Below, piece by piece: positions 1 to 10,223 of a DNA stretch of 64,000 nt; positions within the stretch are counted from its first letter, which is position 1; each line of letters begins with the position of its first letter. The notes under the pieces were generated by a model. That model was not told where the DNA came from. It worked only from the letters and a program-made list of their open reading frames with translations, and ran no database searches. A program made the translations under genes and the position numbers. Source of the DNA: Phyto melanocephala (taxonomy: Eukaryota; Arthropoda; Insecta; Diptera; Rhinophoridae); assembly GCA_941918925.1 (NCBI GenBank), contig OW799233.1, forward strand, positions 29,890,421 through 29,954,420, written 5' to 3'.

Positions 1-516
1 CAATATAAAGAAATATTTTTGCATTTTTACTTTTTTTTTTTGGTCCTAATTGTAAAAAGGATTTCTTTCTTATAATTTTCATTATTATAAAACAATTAAC
101 AAACATTTACTTACACTTTTAAGTATTTGTTTAATTATTAAAAGTTGTTATTTACACAGAATTACTAAGTAAAACAAAGAAGAGTATTAACAGTCATAGT
201 AATATCATCATTAAGGGAAAACAAAAAAGAGCTTTTATTTTCTATTTTTAAGAAACTTAACATTTATAATATTTATTTTAAAAGGAATATTTTCTCTTTG
301 GTTAATTAACTATTTAAATGTTTTATTAAACATTTCTATTACTTGACTATTTAACTAGAAAGAAAAACAGGAAATGAAACGCACGCTTATGTAATCTCTG
401 TAGGAGGAGGGTAAAGAAAAAGCTCTTGAATTAGCTTGTATTTAATTAAGGGAAGATGAAAATTGTTTTTTCATTTTCGATTAGAGATCACACTTAAAAC
501 GTACGGTCAATTAATG
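1..516 (-). other. Neuroligin 3' UTR / downstream flank
   Basis: This is AT-rich sequence lying downstream of the neuroligin stop codon on the minus strand. It has no open frame. Several TTTATT hexamers (for example near 234-239 and 272-277) read AATAAA on the minus strand and could serve as poly(A) signals, but none stands out. The transcript end cannot be placed from sequence alone. Confidence 0.5.
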
Positions 517-714
517 TCACACTCTTAATTCGTCCATTAAGGGATGTTGTTGGGACTGTTGTTGTTGCTGCTGTTGCAACTGATGCTGTTGCAATGATTG
601 AGCTGCACTAACTTGTACGGTGGGTGGTGGCGGTGGTGGCCCAGCCCCAGTTAATGCGGTAGTCATTGTTTGATTATGAGAATTTTGCATTTGATGCTGA
701 TGTGTTACAATCAT

Positions 715-747
<33 letters not shown>

Positions 748-1637
748 ATGATTGAGTTGTTGTTGCTGTTGCTGCTGCAGGGAAGTCTGTTTCATACAAC
801 TTTTTTTCGTCAAAGTGCCACACTGATTGCCCATCACCTGCAGGGAGTGTGGAGCTGGCATTAAACCCATTATTGTAGCCGTTGATGCGGAACCATTACC
901 GCCAACCCCGGTATCTTGTAAGGTTTTTAAATGTTTTGGTGGCGGCGGTGCTCGATGAGGTATATCGGCAAATTCTGGTGGTGGCAATTGATGATGTTGC
1001 ATTGCATGATGATGTGATAATATAGTAGCTGGATCGCTTTTACTATGTATCGTTAGAGTCTCCAGATCACCACATATATTATTAGGCATTTGACCACTCT
1101 CTTGCCGTTTTAACTTTGTTTGAGATCTGGGCTCATTCAGTCTCGTTTTATCACGTTGATAATAAACACCGGCAAATATTAAAACATTCAATATTAAAAG
1201 ACTACATCCTATAGCTATAGTTACGCTTAAGGCTGTAGAATAGGCAGCAAAACCATCGTTATCTTGGGAAGCTTGTGAGCCTCCATGACCATCTCCGTCC
1301 ATCATATCATCGGGATACATCTTGCTGCCAGTAAACCGTGTGCCATTGCGTTGTAGTGAGGAAGAGGGGGAACTAAGATTTAGTAGAGAGAATACTTGAT
1401 TTGTGAATATGCTAAAATTTCCTAATGCAGCACTACCGATGCCCGGAGAGTAAGGTGGATTAAGAGGCTTAACGGCAGCATCACCGGTAATACTATTGTC
1501 CATTTCATCGTCATCGCTTAGCTGATGGTGTGAGGCCGGCACATTATCACCACCTGGCTTGTGCAGATCTGGTATTAAATTCAGCCAGAACGATAAACGA
1601 TGGGCACGGTAGTGATTTTTTAGTTTGGGCTTAGTGT
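517..1637 (-). CDS. Nlg: Neuroligin, last coding exon: end of esterase domain, stalk, TM helix, cytoplasmic tail
   Basis: The exon runs from an AG acceptor just above 1637 to a TGA at 517-519. It joins the previous exon in phase (NF-D-TKPKLKNHYRAH) and closes the carboxylesterase-like domain at FWLNLIPDLH. A stalk follows with three N-glycosylation sequons (NFS, NLS, NGT). A hydrophobic helix, STALSVTIAIGCSLLILNVL onward, at about 1165-1236 is the single transmembrane segment, followed by a basic stop-transfer stretch (YQRDKTR). The tail of about 210 residues is rich in His, Pro and polyglutamine (two Q tracts near 545-580 and 717-780, a P6 run near 625-640). It ends in ELRV, a PDZ-ligand-like C-terminus. 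Type I topology and synaptic adhesion are known for the family. The exact Nlg paralogue is not resolved. Confidence 0.95.
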
Positions 1638-1842
1638 CTAAAATAAATAGTAATAGAAAAAAAATATAAAATAATGAAAAAAGGAAAACTAAAGCGGAAA
1701 AACTTTAAATAAAAGCTACTGGAAAAGATTTTGTTAAGTAAATATGAGAACGATTTCACAAAAATATATTTTTTAAAATTGAGCTCTCTAGCCTAAAATA
1801 CGGTAAGAAATTGAAATTAAAATACAAATTAAGGTTACTTAC

Positions 1843-1955
1843 CAAAATTCAAATACTTTTTGTGAACGCTTTCATAGGCAGTCCATTCAATAATTTTATA
1901 GCGACTTCTTTCTTGTCGACTGCCATGCTCACTTTCCATTTGTTCATTGGGATTG
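1843..1955 (-). CDS. Nlg: Neuroligin exon (NPNEQ...VHKKYLNF)
   Basis: A 113-base exon with a CAG acceptor above 1955 and a GTAAGT donor below 1843. Its first base completes a Gly codon (RTG-NPNE) and its last base starts the Asp codon of DTKPK in the next exon. It encodes the C-terminal part of the esterase-like fold, including the EWTAYESVHKKYLNF stretch that aligns with the W-x-x-Y...YL segment of vertebrate neuroligins. The intron to the last exon is only about 205 bases. Confidence 0.93.
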
Positions 1956-2073
1956 CTGAAAAAAAAATTAAAAAATATATTTTCATTACAAATTTCATTA
2001 TCACATAAACTTGCTTTATTGAAACAGTATTAAAACTACTTTAACAAAAAAACCAACAATTTAAAACTCTTAC

Positions 2074-2225
2074 CCTGTTCTCACAAAATTCGACCAGTAT
2101 AACATTACAATCTCTGACAGACTGATTTCAGTTTTTGTATAATTACGCGTAAAATGATTGAAGCCACCCACTAAGGGAGCACCAAATATGTACGGCAAAT
2201 CCTCACCATGTATACAGCCTTGTCG
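2074..2225 (-). CDS. Nlg: Neuroligin exon carrying the HGEDLPYIFG motif
   Basis: A 152-base exon (TAG acceptor, GTAAGA donor) entering in phase 0 and leaving with two bases of a Gly codon. It reads RQGCIHGEDLPYIFGAP, then VGGFNHFTRNYTKTEI and VMLYWSNFVRTG. HGEDLPY(I/V)FG is a hallmark of the alpha/beta-hydrolase esterases and neuroligins. The His at the catalytic position is retained although the nucleophile is lost elsewhere in the protein. NYT is a possible N-glycosylation site. Confidence 0.95.
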
Positions 2226-5200
2226 CTAAAATAAACAAAATAAATTACGAAATTCAAATAATGTCGAGAAAAGGGAAATTTGCATAAAATTTCCTGTCGA
2301 AAATTATATTGTAAGTCAGATGTGTAAATTTTAATAAAATGAATATACATTTTTAGACAAATTTCATGATTGATATTATTTTTGTTTGTGTTTTGTTTAC
2401 TTTATTTATTACATTGTATATTTGCATGCATGTATAATGTCATGACGGTTTGTTTTATCTTACTTTTGTTATTGTTGTATGTTTTTACATAAACTCTTCA
2501 ATAATTATAATTGATTGATATTTTATGGTTTTCTATATTCATATTCATACTAGACGTATGATTGATTTTTAATTTAATTACTATTAAAATATCGCTCATA
2601 CGCTATGGTCGGTACGTTATACGCACCAGAGACTGACAACATTTATAGGAAAAGAATTAAGCCTACAGTACACGAAATGTAAAAAGCCACATGCAAATGT
2701 GGGTCTGACGTCACTACAGTATTTTAGCATTTTGGTAAAATTTCTTAAAATAGTCGTAGTGGCTGCCTGCAGTATGATTTTGATATTACACAAAATGTAT
2801 TTTAGTCCAAATATGCATATGAAACACATGCGGCCTAAGCGGATACATTTATGCTTTATGATGACTTCAAAATTACGTCACAGCCACATGCTTTTGTGGC
2901 TTTTTACATTTCGTGTATTACAGGCTTTACTTAAGTAATTACACTGTCGTTAACATGGATATCAATACAACAAATTTAAATTTACTTGATTGCGTTGAAT
3001 AGTATGTCTGTATGCAGGTGTATTTTTTTTTATTCAGTTATTACATAAATAGACATGTGTAGTCAAAGATATTGTAAAATTGTGTAAAGTTGTGATGTAA
3101 GTGACTAAAGCAAATTGTTGGAGTCATACAGCTTGCTCTTCTGGTGTATAGATGTACAGGCTAACTTAATCTATTTACCTAAAAAAAAAATTTTGGTTGT
3201 CTGACACCTTAAGAATTGCCATCCCCTAGGTGTTGAAAACGGGCAAAAACTACATATATTTTATAAACGTTCAAACACGTAAACATGGGAAAAAAAATTT
3301 AATTGTATTCATTAACCGGTGAAAAAGATTAAAAGATTATAAAAATTTTTTAAATGGTGGCATTTTTTGGTACTTAAAAAAATTATTGCGCTATAACACA
3401 TTTACATTTTATATGTTATTTTTTAGCTTAATTTACAGTAGTATATGTATGTACATTTAACATTTCCTTTCATTGGCTGGTTGGTCGACTAACAAGTTAA
3501 GTAATGTATAGACGAAATGTGTTATTATGTTTAGCATACTTTAAGGCATATTACTTAAAAAAGACCACATTACGTCTACGTTAAAAAATGTCAGAGACTT
3601 CTGGCAATTTATCAGGATATACTAATGTGTACATGCGAAAACTTTGTGGAATGTTACGAACTACTATTATTCTAAATAAACGAACAACACAGCTAAGATC
3701 ATTATTATTCGAGTAGATATTGGTAAGCGTGTATCAAAGTAAGTTGTACAACAAAGGTGTTAAAAATAAGTTAAATATAATAAATACTGTTAAAGCAATG
3801 TTAAAGTATGTTTAAATAAATAAAGTGTTCCAATTTTTATAATAAATTTCAAGTGTTATTATTTGAAATAAAAAAACCTCTGATATATCGGACAAAATTT
3901 CTTTATTTCATTCTCTGTAACGTAATATTTTAACTTGGTATACGATAATATCAGGAGATCTAATATTTCAAGTCACCGTTGGCAATACTAGATGCAATTA
4001 CAACTAGTCGGTAGATGGCCCTAATTTGACTGTTTAACAAGTCCAAGAACATCTAATCCGGCAATTTCTAGAACCTGCAGCATCAATTACAAAAAATAAA
4101 CTTCCTCAAAGGGCTCCATTATCATCCAGTACACCACGATCTTTAGATTTAGTTTATGGGCATAGGCTGCAAGATTTTTCACGAAATAATCACAAACAAA
4201 CTTGTACGAAAAATATGTACTGGGTGCTACGTCAAATTGAAAAATCATGGAGAATTGGCCAGAAAAGCGAAGCAAAATGTGTAAAAATAACATTTTGTTT
4301 GGAACTCTTTAATGCTTTATTTTATTATTTTATATGAAAGAAACCTTATTTTTTAGTTTCCATGATTAAAAACACTAGTTTTCAAATTTGGTATTTAATT
4401 TATTCCATGTTTCTTCCACTGACTAAATAGAAGCTTTCAGGAAAAAATTCTGAAATTTGTTTACATTTCCTTAAAGGAAAGGTTTTTTGCCATAGGTCGT
4501 ACGTATCATTTACAAAAATAAAACGCCATGTTTATAACAAAATATGTACTCTAAGTTGTATAGAGAAATGAGTCACATTTTACTAATGAAAGTGTACGCT
4601 CTCGTGAGTCATATATGATCCATTGGACAGGGAAGTTGTTAAGATTGAAAACGATATGATCGACCTGAGAGTACTTCTATCTATTTTTATGATATATTAA
4701 GTATAGTCTACCTTTTGGTATTTATAACTTTGAATCCAAGCTAAGATTGAAAATATATTGAACATAAAAGGCACTTTTTCACTCAGTATTATGAGCGACC
4801 AAAAAGGTATTTTATCACGCTTTTAAAGTGGATTTATTTTCAATTTTTGTGGAAATAAATTCTTGAATTATTGATACAATTGAGGTGATACTGATATAAT
4901 ATGGGCAAAACAGGTGATCCTATTTTTAATTTTTATGGAGACTTTTGTTTTTTTTTTTTTTATTTCTGAATATCGTCGTTTGTTAATGATCATACTCTAT
5001 ATAACACATAAGCATATACCTATAAAACACAATACGATATGTATACGTAGAATTATTAAATTACCTTAGAGAAAGTCAAAAAGTTTTCTTATATGTAAAA
5101 TTACTTTAGCATTAATAATTTTAAGAAGATAAAATAATTTTACTCCATATCTTTACAATACTTTGAAAAATTAAAACAAAATATTGAGTGTTGAATAAAT

Positions 5201-5861
5201 TGTAAAAACTGTGATAGCAAAGTAGCGTGTACTTTGCTGGTATTTAAATTAAAAATAAATATATTCTTAATATTTTATGTAAAATAGCATAGGAAATATT
5301 AGTTATAAACAAGTGAGGAGTTTTAATATAAAATTTGTATCCCATTTTGCTCGTATCAATTGTACTTGTGATCAAAATAAAATAGAAACTTGTAACCTTC
5401 CATATATTATATCTCTCCTGTAGTTTGTTTAAATGTCAATATTGTGAGATTTATATACAAAATGACTATTTTTTTATAAATTTATAAGGTTATATGTTCT
5501 CTTTTCACATTCACAAGTACTGCATGCAGTTGCAGCATTTCTCCAAAAATATATAAATTTTTGTTTATTTACCGAATAAAATGAAAATGTAAAATGTTTT
5601 CGCACATAAACATTTTCTATTCTTACATCAAGAGTGGCTACATATTGTTGTTCTCTGAAAAATACCACTTCATGATATTTGACGAATAAAGATTCAAATG
5701 ATTATTTAGAATTTGGTCAAAATAATCAATTTGTTTAGCCTGTCATTGATAAATATTAAAAGACACAATACAACATAAATTTTAACACAAAGTCATAGTT
5801 TATGCAAATTATAAAAGTTTTAGCAATAATCATAAAAGAGCAAAAAAAAAATAAATCTTAC
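2226..5861. other. Neuroligin intron (3.6 kb) with a MITE
   Basis: The intron lies between the YGDYPQ exon and the RQGCIHGED exon. It contains the inverted-repeat element at 2659-2927. From 2928 to 5861 it is plain AT-rich sequence with no supportable gene. A minus-strand frame near 4090-4290 (FQFDVAPSTYFSYK) vaguely resembles Tc1-type transposase spacing but is too weak to call. Confidence 0.7.
2659..2927. mobile_element. MITE, family A copy 1 (long TIRs)
   Basis: The left end (AAGCCTACAGTACACGAAAT...) and right end are imperfect inverted repeats of about 55-60 bases. Both include ACACGAAATGTAAAAAGCCA on opposite strands and a TGACGT core. A second copy lies at 34127-34382, so this is a dispersed element and not a chance palindrome. 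There is no coding capacity and no clear target duplication. The superfamily is unknown. Confidence 0.8.
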
Positions 5862-6000
5862 TTGTGGATAGTCGCCATAACGTGTTTGATAATCGAACAC
5901 ATACAAATACGAATTTCGATGGTCGGCCGAGTGTAAGTCAACAGTTTGGGCAGCCGGGGCAACTACTTGGGCATCGCTTAAGGCTTCCAAAGTTTCATCT
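5862..6000 (-). CDS. Nlg: Neuroligin exon (DETLEALSDAQ...YGDYPQ)
   Basis: A 139-base exon with a CAG acceptor above 6000 and a GTAAGA donor below 5862. Its first base completes the Arg codon from the NIR exon, and it ends in phase 0 at YPQ. It encodes a stretch containing YLYVFDYQTRYGDYPQ, which matches the YFYAFYHHCQ-like beta-strand region that precedes HGEDLPY in neuroligins. Exact phase closure on both sides supports the boundaries. Confidence 0.94.
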
Positions 6001-6756
6001 CTGAAATTGAAAAAACAATTAAGAAAAATTACGAATGCAAAAAATGTGCTTTTGAGATTCTAATAATAATTTAGAGATTTTTAATAATATTTTAAAATTT
6101 TTACAATAGCTATCAATATATAAATAAATAAACTTTAAAATTGTGGCACATAGCTTTACTTAAAACATTTAAATTGTTAAAATTTTTAATTCACTTTGAG
6201 GAATCAATTAAATTTTGTTTTAGTTTAGAGTTATTTTTTGCAATTTTCCCACTTAAATTTTGTTAAAGGGAAACTCACGTTTTCAAATTAAATTTATTTT
6301 AGCTTATTTTTTTGCCGCTGTTTTATTTCATTTCAACCACATACACAACACAATATTTAAATTGAGTTTTTATTCAATTATTTCTACAAATTAAACAATA
6401 ATTTTTTGTATTCATGGCGAATATTAAAAACAGCAACAAAAATTAAGGCAACAAAAAAAATATCCGCAAAATATAATAAAGCAGCATGTATTGATGTCAA
6501 TGGTACCATGAAGTAGAAAAAAGAATTTGGTAACATTTTAACAATATAGAGCTTGGCTAAAAATGACATGACTACATAAATACCGCAAAATATAATTTCA
6601 ATAAAATTTTAAATAAAAACTAAAAAAAAAAATTAGGAAAAATAAACGAAATTTAAAATATGCAATTGTTTTGGACATTTTAGCACTCGAATAGAAAAAA
6701 AAACAAAAATTTAAGTAAGACTTTAATATAAATATAAAAAAAATTATTTTAAATAA

Positions 6757-7376
6757 AAGGTGGTAAAATATTAAGGGCTGTTGTTGATTTTGAATAAAAC
6801 ACAAATTATTAGGAAATTATTGTCATTTCTTTTTATTATTATTCTTATTATTAATATTTGTATGGTTATATTATGTAATGAATAAAATATCGGCCAAATG
6901 CCCCCCCCCCCCCCCAACCTAGGCGGCGCACCTCGATCCGATAGTCCAGATTTTCATTGACAATGTTGATGTTCAATTGTTGGGAACGATGATGAGTCGA
7001 GGTTGACTGCTCTTTTGCCAAACTATCGCGAAAAATAGCAATGTTTTTCATTCAACGAACCAAGAAAGCATTCACATTACATAAATAACTTTTTTTTTGT
7101 GAAATTTTAATATTTTTCAAAATTCTCCCGATTGTGAACGAATTTGAATGATTATTTTGACCTAAAGAATCACGAAGTCAACGAAATGCATTTTGGTTTG
7201 AACGCCCATTTGCATAATAAGCCTGAATAATTTTAACGTGTTGCTCGATTGCGTATCTTTCCATGATTCAAATTGAGTTAGCCTTAAGTTGAGAAATATC
7301 AAATGAAATGCAGAAAAAAACTTGACGCTTAGGTGTGGCTCAAATTCATCATCGGCCCTTTAAATTTCACCACCCT
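6757..7376 (-). mobile_element. Internally deleted Tc1/mariner element with transposase N-terminus
   Basis: Inverted ends (GGTGGTAAAATATTAAGGGC at 6760 and GCCC...TTTCACCACCCTT ending near 7376) bound a 0.6-kb element. On the minus strand it starts a transposase-like frame, MERYAIEQHVKIIQ, then NGRSNQNAFR, a typical N-terminal helix-turn-helix region of insect Tc1/mariner (IS630) transposases. Later a degraded frame reads STSTHHRSQQLNIN. The catalytic core is absent. A 15-base C run at 6901-6915 interrupts it. The same element recurs inside the HINE copies at 12179, 33275, 44159 and 59420. Confidence 0.8.
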
Positions 7377-8689
7377 TAACAATTCAGAGTTTGTTTCGAA
7401 ATACATACATAAAATTTAAATCTAAAACAGAATTGATTATAACTTTTTGAAAATTAAAAATCCAAGTATTTTAATATATATGCCTTAGTTTTTACTAATG
7501 TTACCACTGTGCCTCATCAATATTAATTATATATTGTGGCTTTTTCATATTTTTTTTTCTGCAACGTCCACACACAAATGGTTGATTTTAAATAAATATT
7601 TGATAGAATGCAATAACAAAATAATATTAAATAAATTTTAATTTTTTCGGTTTTTTATATTGCTAAAAAAAATCAAGCTTAATATTGTGACCATTGATAT
7701 AAGATACATGAAATTTAAGTTTTTTATAAAATGCCAAAAATAATTTTAAATTTTAGTATAACTCTGAGTATGAGGTGCTAAGATTTATATCAAATGCATC
7801 GTACAAAATAATAAAAACTTTATGTTCGATATTATGCCTATGGTACCAACATGACTGGCTTTTTATCATAAAATTGACTGTGGGAAAAGAAATTGAATAA
7901 AAACCAATTAAATTAAAATAATTGCGCAATAAGATCTTATAAAATTTTTTTTATTATTTTCAGTTGATCACATATACTAAATAGAAATTTTTGGTGCCTA
8001 CACAAAATGTTTATTATTGTAACCGGGTGAATTTTTCTTATTTTTGTTTATATTTTTTTATGGTAAAATATATTTGTATTATTTATTAGTTAAAAATATT
8101 GTCTAAATTTTTTGATCTTCTTCGATATTAATAATTTTTTCTTATTGTTGAGTTTAAGATCACTTTTGTTTTTTATAAAAAGTTTCTTATTAATAGCCAA
8201 TATTTTGCTACCAATCCATGGGTTGCTTCTTCAGGGTAAATATACAAATAATGTAAAGAAAAGACAAATTCAAAACAATTACAAATTGAAAAACTATTTC
8301 GTTAAAAAGGCTGCAACATTTCCAGTATCTGTCTTAAAGTTAATTCGCTGCGTAGATGGTACTTTAATAATTTACGACATTCTACAACATATTTCTGCTT
8401 CTGTAATTATTTTCTTTGTTTAAAATTAATGTATGCTCAAAATCAGGATAATAATTAGGATTAGCGAAATGTAATGATAATTCTATTTTTTGTGTCAATA
8501 TGGTGTTCATGTATGTATATTTGATCAGATCTGTGTCCAGCCATTCTATTTTAATGTTAATTTTTTGTTGTTCCTTGTAATGTAAGAGTTGGTCGAATAA
8601 GTAATCGCCTTCGTACATAAAATAAAATGCGATTGTAAAATTAATAAGCTTTCATATGTGTATTTACTGAGTAAAAAAAATAGTTTTTC

Positions 8690-9075
8690 AAAATAGAAAA
8701 GTATTCACAGGTCAAAATGTATGAAAACTTATACCTCACAGTGTCTTTTTTGGTCTATAATCTCGATAAAACTGACAAAATTAGATGTACCGTTCTGAAA
8801 TTTAGCAAACATTTCTTTTCATCAAAATGCTTGTAATAACGAGACAGTAAGGTGCCCACGCCTTACCTCAAATTCATATAGTTTCTCTATGGCGAATGAT
8901 ATTTGAGGTATAAAGGACTCTATATTTAAATATGTAAATTGAATTTATCAGCAGACACTACTTGAAGACACATACTTTAATGCACCGTTTTCACATATTC
9001 TACTTTCAATGAAATCTAACAGCTTATAGTACCAAAAGTATAAGAGGCATGATGATAGCATCTTGCATATAAAGA
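8690..9075 (+). mobile_element. Old internal fragment of a HINE (DINE-1-like) repeat
   Basis: The order of diagnostic phrases matches the body of the long HINE copies with many substitutions: 'caaaatgtatgaaaacttataccTcacagtg', a CGTTCTGAAATTT block, 'cacgccttacctcaaattcatata', and the block beginning 'atgaaatctaacagctta'. No terminal hairpins remain. It is inferred to be an ancient insertion. Confidence 0.6.
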
Positions 9076-9624
9076 TTTCTGGTAAATTTTATTACAATAC
9101 CAGAAAACAAAGGTGAAAAACTTTGGAAAAAAAAACTAATCTGTATGGAACTATCTAACATATGGTGTTTTCTTTTCTAACAAACAATGTTGCCCTTTTA
9201 TAGTTAAACACTTTTCAAAGGTCGCCTGCACCCTAACAAAATGCTACCTTTATAATCAGCAGAATAGAACATAAATTTTCACCCTTTTTACATGATAGCT
9301 GTATTTTTATGTAAGACTGCACTTCTTGCTTCCATTTTAATAATTTGGGACCATAAATTATTTTTAACCACTACAAAAACTTAATTCTCCTTTTTAATAT
9401 CAACTGTTAAAAAGTGCAATATTCTAACCCTTTGATTTAATTTAGGGTACAACATGTAACATTTTTTTTTTTAATTTTTTTGCAACATTATTACAAAAGA
9501 ACTTGTCACCCGTTTATAATATTGCATATTTTTAAGAAAAGAACACGAAAGAAGGCATAGGGCAGAATTAATGCAACATTAACGTCAGAAAAGAAAACAC
9601 CATTAAATTTTAATATCAATTATA

Positions 9625-10170
9625 CTAAAGGGTCCGCCAAATAAATTTTTTTTAAGGGCGCAAAACATCGAGTATAGCTTCAGCTGTGTCGCACGTAGCG
9701 CCGTTCTGTTGAAACCAAATGTTGCCAATATCTTTCTCTTCAATTTTTGTGAACAAAAATTCGTTCAACATGGCCCGTTAACGATCGCCATTGACTACCG
9801 CCACTCCTGGCTCATTTTCGAAAAAAATGGGCCAATTATGCCTCTGAACCAAAATCCGCACCAAACAGTGACTCGTTTTGGATGTATCGGCTTTTCAATA
9901 TACGAGTGGGGGTTTTCTGTGCCCCAAATGCGAAAGTTATGCTTGTTTTTATACCCGCCAAGATCAAATCTGAAAATATGATTTTTTTTTGGCAAAATCG
10001 GCCAGAGTAATGTCGCAATATTTCCCAGCAGTTTTCAAGCGCATACACAACAATATTCGTTCAGCGGAAGGATTAAACTAATTATCTGTCAAATCAGACA
10101 TGAGATAAGTGTTACCATTTATGAAATAAGCACAAGTTAAAAAAAAAACGTTAAATGGCGGACCCTTTAG
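9625..10170 (-). mobile_element. Tc1/mariner deletion copy with intact 15-base TIRs and TA duplication
   Basis: CTAAAGGGTCCGCCA at 9625-9639 and its exact reverse complement at 10156-10170 bound the element, flanked by TA on both sides, as expected for Tc1/mariner. The minus strand carries a C-terminal transposase piece in two shifted frames: ENCWEILRHYSGRFCQKKII, then NPHSYIEKPIHPKRVTVWCG, then after a deletion MLNEFLFTKIEEKDIGNIWF followed by QQNGATCDTAEA. The family has QDGAT at the second catalytic Asp, and here it is Asn (codon at 9703-9705). The element is non-autonomous and dead. Confidence 0.88.
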
Positions 10171-10223
10171 TACTTAATACGTACGCAAAAAAACTGTCTT
10201 TAAATTTTTGCTCCTTCCTTTTT

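Noticed and set aside
670..864. 64-codon plus-strand Leu-rich frame
   Set aside because: It is antisense to the polyglutamine-encoding last exon of neuroligin (CAG/CAA read as CTG/TTG).
2699..2938. 79-codon plus-strand frame and its 70-codon minus-strand partner
   Set aside because: Both are translations of the family A MITE. The same frame appears in the second copy at 34166-34384, so it is repeat sequence and not a gene.
4087..4293. Minus-strand frame with FQFDVAPSTYFSYK
   Set aside because: Spacing hints at a Tc1 QxDxAP block but too few residues agree, and no TIRs were found.
8112..8423. 103-codon plus-strand frame rich in F, L, I
   Set aside because: It is a low-complexity AT-rich translation with no recognisable domain. 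Its composition is what random AT-rich DNA gives.
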